DNA of 64,000 bases from Streptomyces sp. CB01201 (GTDB taxonomy: Bacteria; Actinomycetota; Actinomycetes; Streptomycetales; Streptomycetaceae). Below the pieces are notes generated by a model that was given only the letters and a program-made list of their open reading frames with translations, had not been told where the DNA came from and searched no databases. Positions 43,609-52,380 of this stretch are shown here, in pieces (the stretch's first letter is position 1; each line of letters starts with the position of its first letter). The DNA lies in the NCBI RefSeq assembly GCF_002803085.1, contig NZ_NNBJ01000003.1, forward strand, positions 1 to 64,000, read 5' to 3'. Position numbers and translations under genes: made by a program.

Positions 43609-44915
43609 CGGTCCACCCCCAGGACGGGGAAGTCGTGTTCGGTCAGCCAGTGGCGGCCCACCTCGCGCGAGCGCGCCCAGGACGCCTCGACGGTCAACTG
43701 GTCGTCGGGCTGGCCCAGTTCGGCCGGTGTCGGACCGATCCGGCGGGCGATCGGCGCCAGCTTCGCGGTGTCGAAACCGAAGACCTCGGCCGCCGCGAGG
43801 CCGAGCATCCGCCGGGTCTCGCTCACCGGGATGTCGTGGAAGGTGTTCTTCAGCCACTCACGGGTGTTCGGCCACGTCCCCTCCGGGTGCGGGAAGTCCG
43901 AGCCCCACAGGATGTTGTCGACGCCGATCTCGTAGCGCTGGGCCAGCTCGCGCCGCTTGGTGTTGGTGGCGCAGATGAAGATCTGCCGGTCCAGGTAGTC
44001 GCTCGGCGGCCGTTTCAGCTCGGCGAACGGCGAGAGCTTCTTGCCGCCGTGGGCGCCGAGGTAGAGGCGGTCCATGAACCACAGCAGGTTCGGCAGCCAC
44101 CAGCAACCGGACTCCGCCACACCGAACTTGAGGCCGGGATGCCGCTCGAAGACGCCCGACCACAGCAGGAACCACAGGGGGCGGGCGGGCCACCACGTCA
44201 CCTCGGACACATAGATGCCCAGGTGGTCGCCGTACTCGTGGCGCGGCGCCGCGCCCGAGTGGGTCACCAGCGGCATCCCGGTCTCGGCGGCGGCCGCCCA
44301 GACGGGGTCGTAGCGGCGGTCGTGGTAGGGGGCCCGGTCCACCCACATCGAGGGGATCATGAGGGCGCCGAGCCCGGACTCCTTGGCCCGGTGGATCTCG
44401 GCGACGACCCGGTCGACCTCGCCCGTGACGGGCAGCAGGGCGACCCCGCAGTGCCGTTCGGGGTTCTGTCCGACGAACTCGGCGAGCCAGCGGTTGTGCG
44501 CCTGCGCGCCCGCCATGCCGAGGTCGGGGTCCTGGTCGCCGGAGAGGCCGAGGCCCACGCCGAAGGGGGCGGCGGTGCGGCTGTCGACGGCGTCCGCGTC
44601 GGGGAAGACGACCTCGGCGGCCACTCCGTCCCCGTCGAGTTCCTTGAGGCGCTGCACCGCGTCCCAACCCCCGCGCAGGCCCTGCTCGTTGTCGCTGAAC
44701 CAGCGGTCGGCGAAGGCCTCGTTGCGTACGCCGAGCCGGGTCATCTCCTCGCGGCGGCGGTCGCGCCCCGCGAGGAACTCGTCGAACTCCCGGTGGAAGC
44801 GGGCGTCCAGGTAGGGCCGGTACTCCTCGGTGGGGAGCCCGGCGTGGCAGTCGGAGGAGATGATCAGGTACGGGTCGTTCTGCGCCGATGCGCGTGCTGC
44901 GTTCTGTGCTGTCAT
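43605..44915 (-). CDS. Amidohydrolase family (ACMSD-like) metal hydrolase, first of a tandem pair
   Basis: 436-residue paralogue of the downstream gene, with SSDCHAGLPTEEYRPYLDAR, AHNRWLAEFVGQNPERH, LVTHSGAAPRHEYGDH and GSDFPHPEGTWPNT as metal-site and family motifs. The two paralogues are clearly related but diverged, so they may form a hetero-oligomer or act in sequence. The ATG at 44915 lies 13 bases before the SDR stop codon of the upstream gene. Substrate unknown. Confidence 0.87.
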   Translation of the reverse strand: MTAQNAARASAQNDPYLIISSDCHAGLPTEEYRPYLDARFHREFDEFLAGRDRRREEMTRLGVRNEAFADRWFSDNEQGLRGGWDAVQRLKELDGDGVAAEVVFPDADAVDSRTAAPFGVGLGLSGDQDPDLGMAGAQAHNRWLAEFVGQNPERHCGVALLPVTGEVDRVVAEIHRAKESGLGALMIPSMWVDRAPYHDRRYDPVWAAAAETGMPLVTHSGAAPRHEYGDHLGIYVSEVTWWPARPLWFLLWSGVFERHPGLKFGVAESGCWWLPNLLWFMDRLYLGAHGGKKLSPFAELKRPPSDYLDRQIFICATNTKRRELAQRYEIGVDNILWGSDFPHPEGTWPNTREWLKNTFHDIPVSETRRMLGLAAAEVFGFDTAKLAPIARRIGPTPAELGQPDDQLTVEASWARSREVGRHWLTEHDFPVLGVDR

Positions 44916-44928
44916 CGCACGTCCCTCG

Positions 44929-45813
44929 TCAGTCCAGAATGAAGCTTTCCAGGTACGCCGGGTTCGCCCGGTCGAGCATCGACTGCGAACGGGCTCTGAT
45001 CTGCCGGTCGCTGTGCTCGCTCGCCGGCAGCATCCAGAACCGGTCGGCGCGGATCCCGTCGACGACCTCGGCCGCCACGGCCTCGACCGGGGTGAACTCG
45101 ATCTCGTGGCCGGCCGCCCTCATGGCCGCCTCCCACTGGTCGAGGCTGCGGTAGGGGGTCTTGCGCGGCCGCTCCTTGGCGAAGCGCTCGGGCCGGTTGC
45201 GGTGCGACTCCCACAGGCCGGTGCGCAGCATGTGCGGCCCGGGGAAGAGCACCGAGGCGCCGATCGGGACGCCCTCCGCCTTCAGGTGGGCGTACAGGGA
45301 CTCGGTCATGGTCACGACGGCCGACTTGGTGACGGCGTACACGGAGGCGGTCGGCAGCGGGGCGATGCCGCCGTCGCCGGAGGAGGTGTTGACGATCCGG
45401 CCGGGCCCGCCGCCCGCGATCATCCGGGGCACGAAGGCCTGGATGCCGTGGAAGACGCCCCACACATTGACCGCGAAGGCCCACTTCCAGTCGTTGGCCT
45501 CGTGCTCCCACATCCGGCCCTCGGCGCCCGAGCCGACCCCGGCGTTGTTGCACAGCACGTGCACCGCCCCGAAGCGCTCGTACGCGGCGTCCGCCAGCGC
45601 GAGCACCGAGTCCCGCTCGCTGACGTCGACGGTCCGGGCCAGCACCTCGGCCCCGTCCTCGCGCAGCTGCCCCGCCGCCTTCTCCAGGGCGCCCTCCTCG
45701 ACGTCGGCGAGGACGACCTTCAGCCCCTCGGCGGCGAACCGCCGGGCCATCGCGAGCCCGATCCCGCTCGCCGCGCCGGTGACCACGGCGACCTGCCCCT
45801 GCCCGAGCTCCAT
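44929..45813 (-). CDS. SDR family oxidoreductase of the TetR operon
   Basis: 294-residue classical SDR. TGAASGIG cofactor motif, CNNAGVGSG, catalytic SSGDGGIAPLPTASVYAVTK with Tyr and Lys, and an extended C-terminal region (KTPYRSLDQWEAAMRAAGHE, DRFWMLPASEHSDRQIRAR) seen in this subgroup. The ATG at 45813 is 2 bp from the acetoacetate-decarboxylase-fold stop codon. Likely oxidises an alcohol intermediate of a cyclic or aromatic substrate; this is inference from context. Confidence 0.9.
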   Translation of the reverse strand: MELGQGQVAVVTGAASGIGLAMARRFAAEGLKVVLADVEEGALEKAAGQLREDGAEVLARTVDVSERDSVLALADAAYERFGAVHVLCNNAGVGSGAEGRMWEHEANDWKWAFAVNVWGVFHGIQAFVPRMIAGGGPGRIVNTSSGDGGIAPLPTASVYAVTKSAVVTMTESLYAHLKAEGVPIGASVLFPGPHMLRTGLWESHRNRPERFAKERPRKTPYRSLDQWEAAMRAAGHEIEFTPVEAVAAEVVDGIRADRFWMLPASEHSDRQIRARSQSMLDRANPAYLESFILD

Positions 45814-45815
45814 GG

Positions 45816-46613
45816 TCAGACGCTCCCCTCGGGCGGCCCGTCGAGGATCTGCTGGGGGTCGTCGTAGCGCTGGTGGATGTAGGGCAACAGGGCCTGGGCG
45901 CTGACCCGTTCGGCCACCGTGCCCTTCTGGTCGGTGGTCTTCTCGCCGATGGTGATCTCCACCAGGCGGCGCACCGGCAGGTCGGCGACGGGGTCGTACA
46001 TCGACTCGCGCAGCACCACATCGCCGGTGATCTTCTCCAGTTTGCGCACCTTCTCGTTGCGTACGCAGTGGACGAGGACGGGGTCGGCGTCGAAGCCCGC
46101 GCCGTCGACGGCCGGCAGGAACTTGAAGTAGAAGTCGGTCTTGCGCGTCGGCTCGGGCAGCGGCAGCGGCCCGTCGACAGCGCCCCGCACCTCGACGAAC
46201 GCGATGCCGTGCCGGGCGAGCGAGGCCCGCACGACCAGGCCGTCGCGCTCGACGTCCACCTCGCCGAGCTTCTTCGGCTCGCCGAACACCTCGCGCCCGC
46301 CGATCAGGGCCCGCTCGTGGGTCATCGGCATGACCAGCGGATACCAGCCCTCCTGCCCGTCGTGCACGGCGGCGACCGCCACCGAGCCCGCGCCGAGCGG
46401 ATAGCCGGGCAGGTCGACCTTGCTGATGTTGGCCCGCACCAGCGGGCGTTCGGCGGGCTTGAGCGGCGGCGGCAGGACGGCCGCGACCGCGTCGGGGTCG
46501 CTCTCCCAGACCGCCACCACACCGGTCGACCAGATGTCCGGGAGCTTGGCGCTCGCGGTGCGCGCGGCCTGGATCTCGGCCTCGGTGCGCGCCCCGTACC
46601 GTACGCGTGCCAT
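45816..46613 (-). CDS. Acetoacetate decarboxylase family protein
   Basis: 265-residue ADC-fold protein. The likely Schiff-base Lys lies in EVFGEPKKLGEVDVERD (family position Lys115 of clostridial ADC). The ATG at 46613 (MARVRYGAR) is chosen; longer upstream frames are shadows. It is the first gene of the operon, 112 bp from the divergent TetR gene, and the 15-bp palindrome lies in between. In several actinobacteria this fold is linked to steroid or ring degradation, but the substrate here is not established. Confidence 0.88.
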   Translation of the reverse strand: MARVRYGARTEAEIQAARTASAKLPDIWSTGVVAVWESDPDAVAAVLPPPLKPAERPLVRANISKVDLPGYPLGAGSVAVAAVHDGQEGWYPLVMPMTHERALIGGREVFGEPKKLGEVDVERDGLVVRASLARHGIAFVEVRGAVDGPLPLPEPTRKTDFYFKFLPAVDGAGFDADPVLVHCVRNEKVRKLEKITGDVVLRESMYDPVADLPVRRLVEITIGEKTTDQKGTVAERVSAQALLPYIHQRYDDPQQILDGPPEGSV

Positions 46614-46652
46614 GTCGTACCACCCTTCGCAGGCTGTTCTCTTCCGGGGGTC

Positions 46653-46667
46653 TGTAACACAGTTACA
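46653..46667. promoter_or_regulatory. TetR operator
   Basis: Perfect 15-bp palindrome TGTAAC-ACA-GTTACA midway between the divergent TetR and acetoacetate-decarboxylase-fold genes. It has the size and symmetry expected for a TetR dimer and lies in the promoter region of both. Confidence 0.75.
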
Positions 46668-46725
46668 CCGAGCGCGATGAAGGGTAAAGAGCCGTGCACC
46701 CACCTGAATTGATGGAGCATCAGAT

Positions 46726-47418
46726 ATGGCGCGTACGTCACTCACCCGCGAGGAGGTCCTGATCGCGGCCGGATCCCTGGTCAGGCAGCACGGGCCGGCC
46801 GCCCTCACGATGCGGGGGCTCGCCGCCGAGCTCGGCACCGCGGTCACCTCGATCTACTGGCATGTCGGCAACCGCGAGTCGCTCCTGGACGCGCTCGTCG
46901 AGCGGACCGTCGCGGAGCTGGGCGAGATCCGGCCGCACGGGCGCACCCCGGCGGCACGCGTGCTCTCGGTGGCCCGCGCCCTGCGCCGCGAGCTGCGTGC
47001 GCGCCCGCACCTGATCGCGATGGTGCACGAACGCGGTCTGACCGACCGGATGTTCCTGCCCGCCCAGCAGGCCCTGGTCCACGAGGTGCACGCGGCGGGC
47101 CTGCGCGGCGCCCGCGCGGCGCAGGCGGTACGGGCCATCCAGTTCCAGGTGGTCGGTCACGTCCTGATCGAGCGCAACCGTGAACGGGCCCCCGTCCAGC
47201 GCCCGGCGGAGGAGGAGCTGTGGGACCCCGGCACGGCCGAACAGGACCCGGCGCTCGCACGCGCGCTGGCGGGGGCGGTGGACCAGGACCGGCTGTTCAC
47301 CGACTCGGTACGGGCGCTCGTGGCGGGACTGCTCCCGGGGGACCCGGACCGATCGCTCCGCGGCGCGGACCGGGCGGCCCCCGAGGACCCCAAAGGGATT
47401 GACAGCACGGCAGGTTGA
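46726..47418 (+). CDS. TetR/AcrR family regulator
   Basis: 230-residue regulator. N-terminal helix-turn-helix: VLIAAGSLVRQHGPAALTMR, then LAAELGTAVTSIYWHVGNRE. The helical ligand domain follows, with a disordered Asp/Pro-rich tail. The divergent four-gene operon is the obvious target, acting through the palindrome at 46653-46667. The ligand is presumably a substrate or intermediate of that pathway. ATG at 46726 follows GGAG. Confidence 0.93.
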   Translation: MARTSLTREEVLIAAGSLVRQHGPAALTMRGLAAELGTAVTSIYWHVGNRESLLDALVERTVAELGEIRPHGRTPAARVLSVARALRRELRARPHLIAMVHERGLTDRMFLPAQQALVHEVHAAGLRGARAAQAVRAIQFQVVGHVLIERNRERAPVQRPAEEELWDPGTAEQDPALARALAGAVDQDRLFTDSVRALVAGLLPGDPDRSLRGADRAAPEDPKGIDSTAG

Positions 47419-47511
47419 CAGCTTCCGACCGCCGGTGACCGCGACCGCCGGGCCCGGCGTCCGACCGGCCCCGGCCCGGACTGTCAGTGAGGCCCCGTAT
47501 TCTCTGTGACC

Positions 47512-48486
47512 ATGCTCGACGACCTGACGACAGCAGCGACGTGGCCGGCCGCCTACCCGCAGGGGTACGCGGTCGTCGACGTGGAGACCACCGGACTCGC
47601 TCGCGACGACCGGATAATCTCGGCTGCCGTCTACCGCCTCGACGCCCAGGGCAATGTCGAGGACCACTGGTACACGCTGGTCAATCCCGAGCGCGACCCC
47701 GGCCCGGTGTGGATCCACGGGCTGAGCAGCGATGTGCTCGAAGGCGCCCCGCTCTTCCCGGAGATCGCCGACGAGTTCGCGGCGCGGCTCGACGGGCGGG
47801 TCCTGGTCGCGCATAACGCGATCTTCGACTGGCAGATGATCGCGCGCGAGTACGCACGGGCCAGGAGCACCGCGCCGGTCCGTCAGCGGTTGTGCACCAT
47901 CGCCCTTTCGAAGGAACTGGCCCTGCCCCTGCCCAACCACAAACTGGAGTCGCTCGCCGCGCACTACGGCGTCGTGCAGCAGCGCGCCCACCACGCGCTC
48001 GACGACGCGCGGGTGCTGGCCGAGGCGTTCCGGCCGAGCCTGCACGCGGCGGCGGCCGGCGGGGTGCGCCTGCCGCTGCTCGAATGCCGGCCGCTCACCG
48101 AGTGGACGGACACCCCGGCCACCCCCCGCATCGGCTACCAGGCCTCCTACCGCGGCGGCTCGGGGACATGGCGGGCCTCGCGCAAGCGCCCCGCCTGCCC
48201 GTACCCCAACCCGGGGCGCTACGAGCCGGACCGGCCCCTGAAGCAGGGCATGCGGGTGGCGTTCTCCGGGGACACCTCCGTCGACCGCGAGCTCCTGGAG
48301 GACCGGGCCGTCGAGGCGGGCCTGCACGTGGCGACGAGCGTGTCGCGGCTCACCAGCCTGCTCGTCACCAACGACCCCGACTCGGCCACGTCCAAGACCG
48401 TCAAGGCGAAGTCCTTCGGCACCCCGGTCGTCGACGAGGCGGCCTTCACCCAGCTGCTGCGGGATGTGACACCGGCAGACGGGTGA
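47512..48486 (+). CDS. DEDDh 3'-5' exonuclease with C-terminal BRCT domain
   Basis: 324-residue protein. The exonuclease domain (residues 15-180) has VVDVETTGL (first Asp and Glu), LVAHNAIFDWQMI (Asp) and the HHALDDARVL motif with His and final Asp, resembling the DNA polymerase III epsilon fold. The last 90 residues (MRVAFSGDTSVDRELLEDRA, SLLVTNDPDSATSKTVKAKS) are a BRCT domain as in NAD-dependent ligases and RFC. The ATG at 47512 is preferred; a GTG at 47506 adds two residues. Probably a DNA-repair or proofreading exonuclease. Confidence 0.9.
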   Translation: MLDDLTTAATWPAAYPQGYAVVDVETTGLARDDRIISAAVYRLDAQGNVEDHWYTLVNPERDPGPVWIHGLSSDVLEGAPLFPEIADEFAARLDGRVLVAHNAIFDWQMIAREYARARSTAPVRQRLCTIALSKELALPLPNHKLESLAAHYGVVQQRAHHALDDARVLAEAFRPSLHAAAAGGVRLPLLECRPLTEWTDTPATPRIGYQASYRGGSGTWRASRKRPACPYPNPGRYEPDRPLKQGMRVAFSGDTSVDRELLEDRAVEAGLHVATSVSRLTSLLVTNDPDSATSKTVKAKSFGTPVVDEAAFTQLLRDVTPADG

Positions 48487-48540
48487 GTGCCGGGGCGCGG
48501 CGCCCACCGCGTGCGCCGGTCAGCCTCCACCCTGTGGCGC

Positions 48541-48774
48541 ATGGCACGTTGCGAGGTCTGCGGAAACGACTACGGGATGTCCTTCGAGGTGCACGCGCAG
48601 GGCGCGGTGCATGTCTTCGACTGCTTCTCGTGCGCCATCCACCGCATGGCGCCCATCTGTGAACACTGCCGGGTCCAGATCATCGGCCAGGGGGTCGAGG
48701 TCGAGGGCTCGTGGTTCTGCGGAGCGCACTGCGCCCGCGCGGAGGGAAAGGCGGGCATCGTCGACAAGGTCTGA
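48541..48774 (+). CDS. Small Cys-rich, probably zinc-binding protein
   Basis: 77-residue protein with CEVCGNDYGMSFEVH, FDCFSCAIHRM, CEHCRVQIIGQG and FCGAHCA: four CxxC-type pairs, a pattern of two zinc sites. Begins at the ATG at 48541 (MARCEVC). The gene follows the exonuclease gene by 54 bp and could be co-transcribed. Prokaryotic zinc-ribbon proteins of this size often accompany larger enzymes; a role with the exonuclease is possible but not shown. Confidence 0.8.
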   Translation: MARCEVCGNDYGMSFEVHAQGAVHVFDCFSCAIHRMAPICEHCRVQIIGQGVEVEGSWFCGAHCARAEGKAGIVDKV

Positions 48775-48859
48775 CCCCCCTCCCCGGCCGACCCCTTCCC
48801 CGGCGGTTCGCCGCCACCCCACCCGGCGCACCCCGTGACCCGAGTTGTACGGTCATGGG

Positions 48860-49654
48860 GTGTACCGCTTCCTGTTGTCCCGGCAGTGGGTGCTCGTCAC
48901 CCTTCTGGCCCTCGCTCTCATCCCCACGATGATCGAGCTGGGTTTCTGGCAGCTGCACCGGCACGAGCACAAGGTCGCCCAGAACTCGCTGATCGCCGAC
49001 AACCTCAAGGCCGAGCCGGTCCCGGTGACCGACCTCACCTCCCCCGGCCACACCGTCCCGCGCGCGGACTACTGGCGCCAGGTCACCGCGACCGGCAGCT
49101 ACGACACCGCGCACGAGGTCGTCGTACGGCGCAGGACCGCGGCCGACGGCCGGGTCGGCTACCACGTGCTCACCCCGTTCGTCCTGGCCGGCGGCGGCCC
49201 CACCGTGATGGTCAACCGGGGCTGGATCGCCGACAACGGCAACCAGACGGACTTCCCGAAGATCCCGGCACCGCCCGTCGGCAAGGTCACCGTGACCGGC
49301 CGTCTGATGGCCGACCAGACGACCGCGGCCAGCGGCATCAAGGACGTCAAGGGCCTGCCGCCCCGCCAGGTCATGCTGATCAACAGCGCCGAGCAGGCCA
49401 AGGCGCTCGACCGCACGGTGCTCGGCGGCTACATCGAGCAGACCGCGCCCGAGTCGCCCGACAACTCCCCCGAGCTGATCCCGGCCCCCGACGACAGCTC
49501 GATCGGCCCGCACATGGCGTACGCCGTCCAGTGGTGGCTGTTCTCGGCCGCGGTTCCGGTCGGCTGGTTCATCCTCGTACGGCGCGAGAAGCAGGACCGC
49601 GAGGCCGCGGCGGCCGAGCCCGCCGCCGCGCCCGAGCCCGTGACCGCCGCGTAG
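48860..49654 (+). CDS. SURF1 family protein
   Basis: 264-residue membrane protein with helices near both ends (FLLSRQWVLVTLLALALIPT and QWWLFSAAVPVGWFILV) and a periplasmic-side domain between, the SURF1 layout. SURF1 helps assemble cytochrome c oxidase, possibly by handling heme A. Motifs GFWQLHRHEHK, YHVLTPFVL and VMVNRGWIAD match the family. The GTG at 48860 (MYRFLLSRQW) is preferred over an upstream TTG at 48845. Confidence 0.9.
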   Translation: MYRFLLSRQWVLVTLLALALIPTMIELGFWQLHRHEHKVAQNSLIADNLKAEPVPVTDLTSPGHTVPRADYWRQVTATGSYDTAHEVVVRRRTAADGRVGYHVLTPFVLAGGGPTVMVNRGWIADNGNQTDFPKIPAPPVGKVTVTGRLMADQTTAASGIKDVKGLPPRQVMLINSAEQAKALDRTVLGGYIEQTAPESPDNSPELIPAPDDSSIGPHMAYAVQWWLFSAAVPVGWFILVRREKQDREAAAAEPAAAPEPVTAA

Positions 49655-49720
49655 CGGTCCACGGTGGTCCGGCGATCTTCCTCTGCTTAGCAATTTGCGC
49701 GGCCGGGAACACGCCTTGGC

Positions 49721-51529
49721 GTGACCCAACGTACTCAGCGCATCGAGGACTACGCCCTCATCGGCGATCTCCAGACCGCCGCCCTGGTCGGCCTCGACGG
49801 ATCCATCGACTGGCTCTGCCTGCCCCGCTTCGACTCCGCCGCCTGTTTCGCGGCGATGCTCGGCGACGACAACAACGGCCACTGGCGGATCGCCCCGGCC
49901 GAGGCAGGCCCCTCGGGGCGGTGCGAGCGGCGCGCCTATCTGGATGATTCGCTCGTCCTGGAGACCTACTGGGAGACCGGCACCGGCACGGTGAAGGTCA
50001 TCGACTTCATGCCGCAGCGCGACAAGGCCCCCGATGTCACGCGCATCGTGGAGGGCGTCAGCGGCACCGTCGAGATGGGCTCGGTGCTCCGGCTGCGCTT
50101 CGACTACGGCAACGTGGTGCCCTGGATAAGGCGTTCCGACGGCCACCGGGTGGCGATCGCGGGCCCCGACTCGGTGTGGCTGCGCAGCGAACCCGAGGTC
50201 AAAACGTGGGGCCAGGACATGAGCACCCGCTCCTCGTTCACGGTCCACGAGGGGGAGAAGGTCGCCTTCGTCCTCACCTGGCACCCCTCGCACGAGCCCC
50301 GTCCCGACCTCATCGACCCGTACGAGGCCCTGGAGCAGTCCCTCGCCGACTGGCGGGAGTGGGCGGCCCGCTGCCAGTACGAGGGGCCCTACCGGGACGC
50401 CGTGATCCGCTCCCTGATCACGCTCAAGGCGCTCACCTTCGCCCCCACCGGCGGCATCGTGGCGGCCCCCACCACCTCGCTCCCGGAGGAGATCGGCGGC
50501 ATCCGCAACTGGGACTACCGGTACTGCTGGCTGCGGGACTCCACCCTCACGCTCGAAGCACTGCTCTCGGCCGGCTATCTGGAGGAGGCCGCGCAGTGGC
50601 GGAACTGGCTGCTGCGCGCCGTCGCCGGGGATCCGGCCGACCTCCAGATCATGTACGGCCTGTCCGGCGAGCGCCGCCTGCCCGAGGTCGAACTCCCTTG
50701 GCTGAAGGGCCACTTGGGGTCGGCGCCGGTACGGATCGGCAACGCGGCGGTCGAGCAGCTCCAGCTCGATGTGTACGGAGAGGTCATCGACTCGCTCTAT
50801 CTGGCGCGCGAGGCGGGCCTCAAGAGCGAGACCCACGCCTGGAACCTCCAGCTCAGCCTGCTCGACTTCCTGGAGGCGCGCTGGCGCGAGCCGGACGAGG
50901 GCCTGTGGGAGGTACGCGGGCCGCGCCGGCACTTCGTGCACTCCAAGGTGATGGCGTGGGTGGCCGCGGACCGCGCGGTGCGCACGCTGGAGTCCGACCC
51001 GGAGCTGCGCGGGGACGCCGGGCGCTGGCGCCGGATGCGCGACGAGGTGCACAAGGAGGTGTGCGAGAAGGGCTTCGACCCGGTCCGCAACACCTTCACC
51101 CAGGCGTACGGCTCCGAGGAGCTGGACGCGGCGACCCTGCTCATCCCCCGGGTCGGCTTCCTGCCGCCGGACGACCCGCGGGTGATCGGCACGGTCGACG
51201 CGATCCACGCCGAGCTCGGCGGCAGTGGCTTCGTACGCCGCTACACCACGGACGCCGCGACGGTGGACGGGCTGCCCGGCGCCGAGGGCACCTTCCTGGT
51301 GTGCTCCTTCTGGATGGCGGACGCGCTGCGCCTGACCGGCCGGGTGAAGGAGGCGCGGGAACTGTTCGAGCGGCTCCTGACGCTCCGCAACGACGTCGGG
51401 CTGCTCGCCGAGGAGTACGACCCGTCGGCCGACCGCCAGCTCGGCAACTTCCCGCAGGCCTTCAGCCACATCGGCCTGGTCGCCACCGCCTGCGCACTGG
51501 AGCCGGGCTGCGGGAACGAGGCAGGATAG
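49721..51529 (+). CDS. Glycoside hydrolase family 15 protein (trehalase/glucoamylase-like)
   Basis: 602-residue cytosolic (alpha/alpha)6 barrel glycosidase. N-terminal domain QRIEDYALIGDLQTAALVGL, GSIDWLCLPRFDSAACFAAM; catalytic barrel with GGIRNWDYRYCWLRDSTLTL, GDPADLQIMYGLSGERRLPE, and RRHFVHSKVMAWVAADRAV. In actinobacteria such proteins often are trehalases. The GTG at 49721 starts MTQRTQRIEDYAL. Single gene followed by an SDR after 5 bp; coexpression is likely. Confidence 0.92.
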   Translation: MTQRTQRIEDYALIGDLQTAALVGLDGSIDWLCLPRFDSAACFAAMLGDDNNGHWRIAPAEAGPSGRCERRAYLDDSLVLETYWETGTGTVKVIDFMPQRDKAPDVTRIVEGVSGTVEMGSVLRLRFDYGNVVPWIRRSDGHRVAIAGPDSVWLRSEPEVKTWGQDMSTRSSFTVHEGEKVAFVLTWHPSHEPRPDLIDPYEALEQSLADWREWAARCQYEGPYRDAVIRSLITLKALTFAPTGGIVAAPTTSLPEEIGGIRNWDYRYCWLRDSTLTLEALLSAGYLEEAAQWRNWLLRAVAGDPADLQIMYGLSGERRLPEVELPWLKGHLGSAPVRIGNAAVEQLQLDVYGEVIDSLYLAREAGLKSETHAWNLQLSLLDFLEARWREPDEGLWEVRGPRRHFVHSKVMAWVAADRAVRTLESDPELRGDAGRWRRMRDEVHKEVCEKGFDPVRNTFTQAYGSEELDAATLLIPRVGFLPPDDPRVIGTVDAIHAELGGSGFVRRYTTDAATVDGLPGAEGTFLVCSFWMADALRLTGRVKEARELFERLLTLRNDVGLLAEEYDPSADRQLGNFPQAFSHIGLVATACALEPGCGNEAG

Positions 51530-51534
51530 CCACC

Positions 51535-52290
51535 ATGGATCTTGGACTGAAGGACCGTGTGTACGTCGTCACCGGGGCCTCGCGGGGCCTCGGCCTCGCG
51601 TCCGCCCGCGCGCTCGTCGCGGACGGCGCGAAGGCCGTCATCACCGGCCGCGACGAGAAGACGCTGGCCGACGCCGCCGCCGAACTCGGCCCCGGCGCGT
51701 TCCCGGTGACCTCCGACAACGCCGACCCGGAGGCGGCGGCCCGCCTGATCGCCGCCGCCCGCGAGCACTTCGGGCGCTTCGACGGCGTGCTGATCAGCGT
51801 GGGCGGCCCGGCGCCGGGCTTCGTCGCGGACAACACCGACGAGCAGTGGCAGTCGGCGTTCGAGTCGGTGTTCCTCGGCGCGGTACGCCTCGCGCGGGCG
51901 GCGGCAGCCGAACTGGAGGAGGGCGGGGTGATCGGCTTCGTCCTGTCCGGCTCCGTCCACGAGCCGATCCCCGGCCTGACCATCTCCAACGGCCTGCGCC
52001 CGGGCCTCGCGGGCTTCGCCAAGTCGCTGGCGGACGAGCTCGGGCCGCGCGGCATCCGCGTGGTGGGCCTGCTGCCGTCCCGTATCGACACGGACCGGGT
52101 GCGGCAGCTCGACGAGCTGTCCGGTGACGCGGAGGCGACGCGGGCGGCGAACGAGGCCCGCATTCCGCTGCGCCGCTATGGCACGCCGGAGGAGTTCGGG
52201 GGCGCCGCCGCGTTTCTGCTCTCGCCGGCGGCGTCGTATCTGACCGGCGTCATGCTGCCGGTCGACGGCGGCGCGCGCCACGGCTTCTGA
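51535..52290 (+). CDS. SDR-like protein with a degenerate catalytic site
   Basis: 251-residue SDR fold with an intact cofactor motif (TGASRGLG) and C-terminal SYLTGVMLPVDGGARHGF. However, where the Ser-Tyr-Lys triad should be the sequence is SGSVHEPIPGLTISNGLR: the Tyr position is Ser and the Lys position Arg. It may bind NAD(P) without ordinary dehydrogenase chemistry or use another mechanism. The ATG at 51535 follows an AGGATAG region; longer upstream frames are shadows of the GH15 gene. It sits 5 bp after the GH15 stop. Confidence 0.87.
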   Translation: MDLGLKDRVYVVTGASRGLGLASARALVADGAKAVITGRDEKTLADAAAELGPGAFPVTSDNADPEAAARLIAAAREHFGRFDGVLISVGGPAPGFVADNTDEQWQSAFESVFLGAVRLARAAAAELEEGGVIGFVLSGSVHEPIPGLTISNGLRPGLAGFAKSLADELGPRGIRVVGLLPSRIDTDRVRQLDELSGDAEATRAANEARIPLRRYGTPEEFGGAAAFLLSPAASYLTGVMLPVDGGARHGF

Positions 52291-52380
52291 CCCGCCCCGG
52301 GGCAGGGGGCTGGGGCTGGGCGCGGGGCGGCGGCGCCCCGCCCCCACCCCCCTACAACCGGGGCCCGTTGAGCCAGTCCG

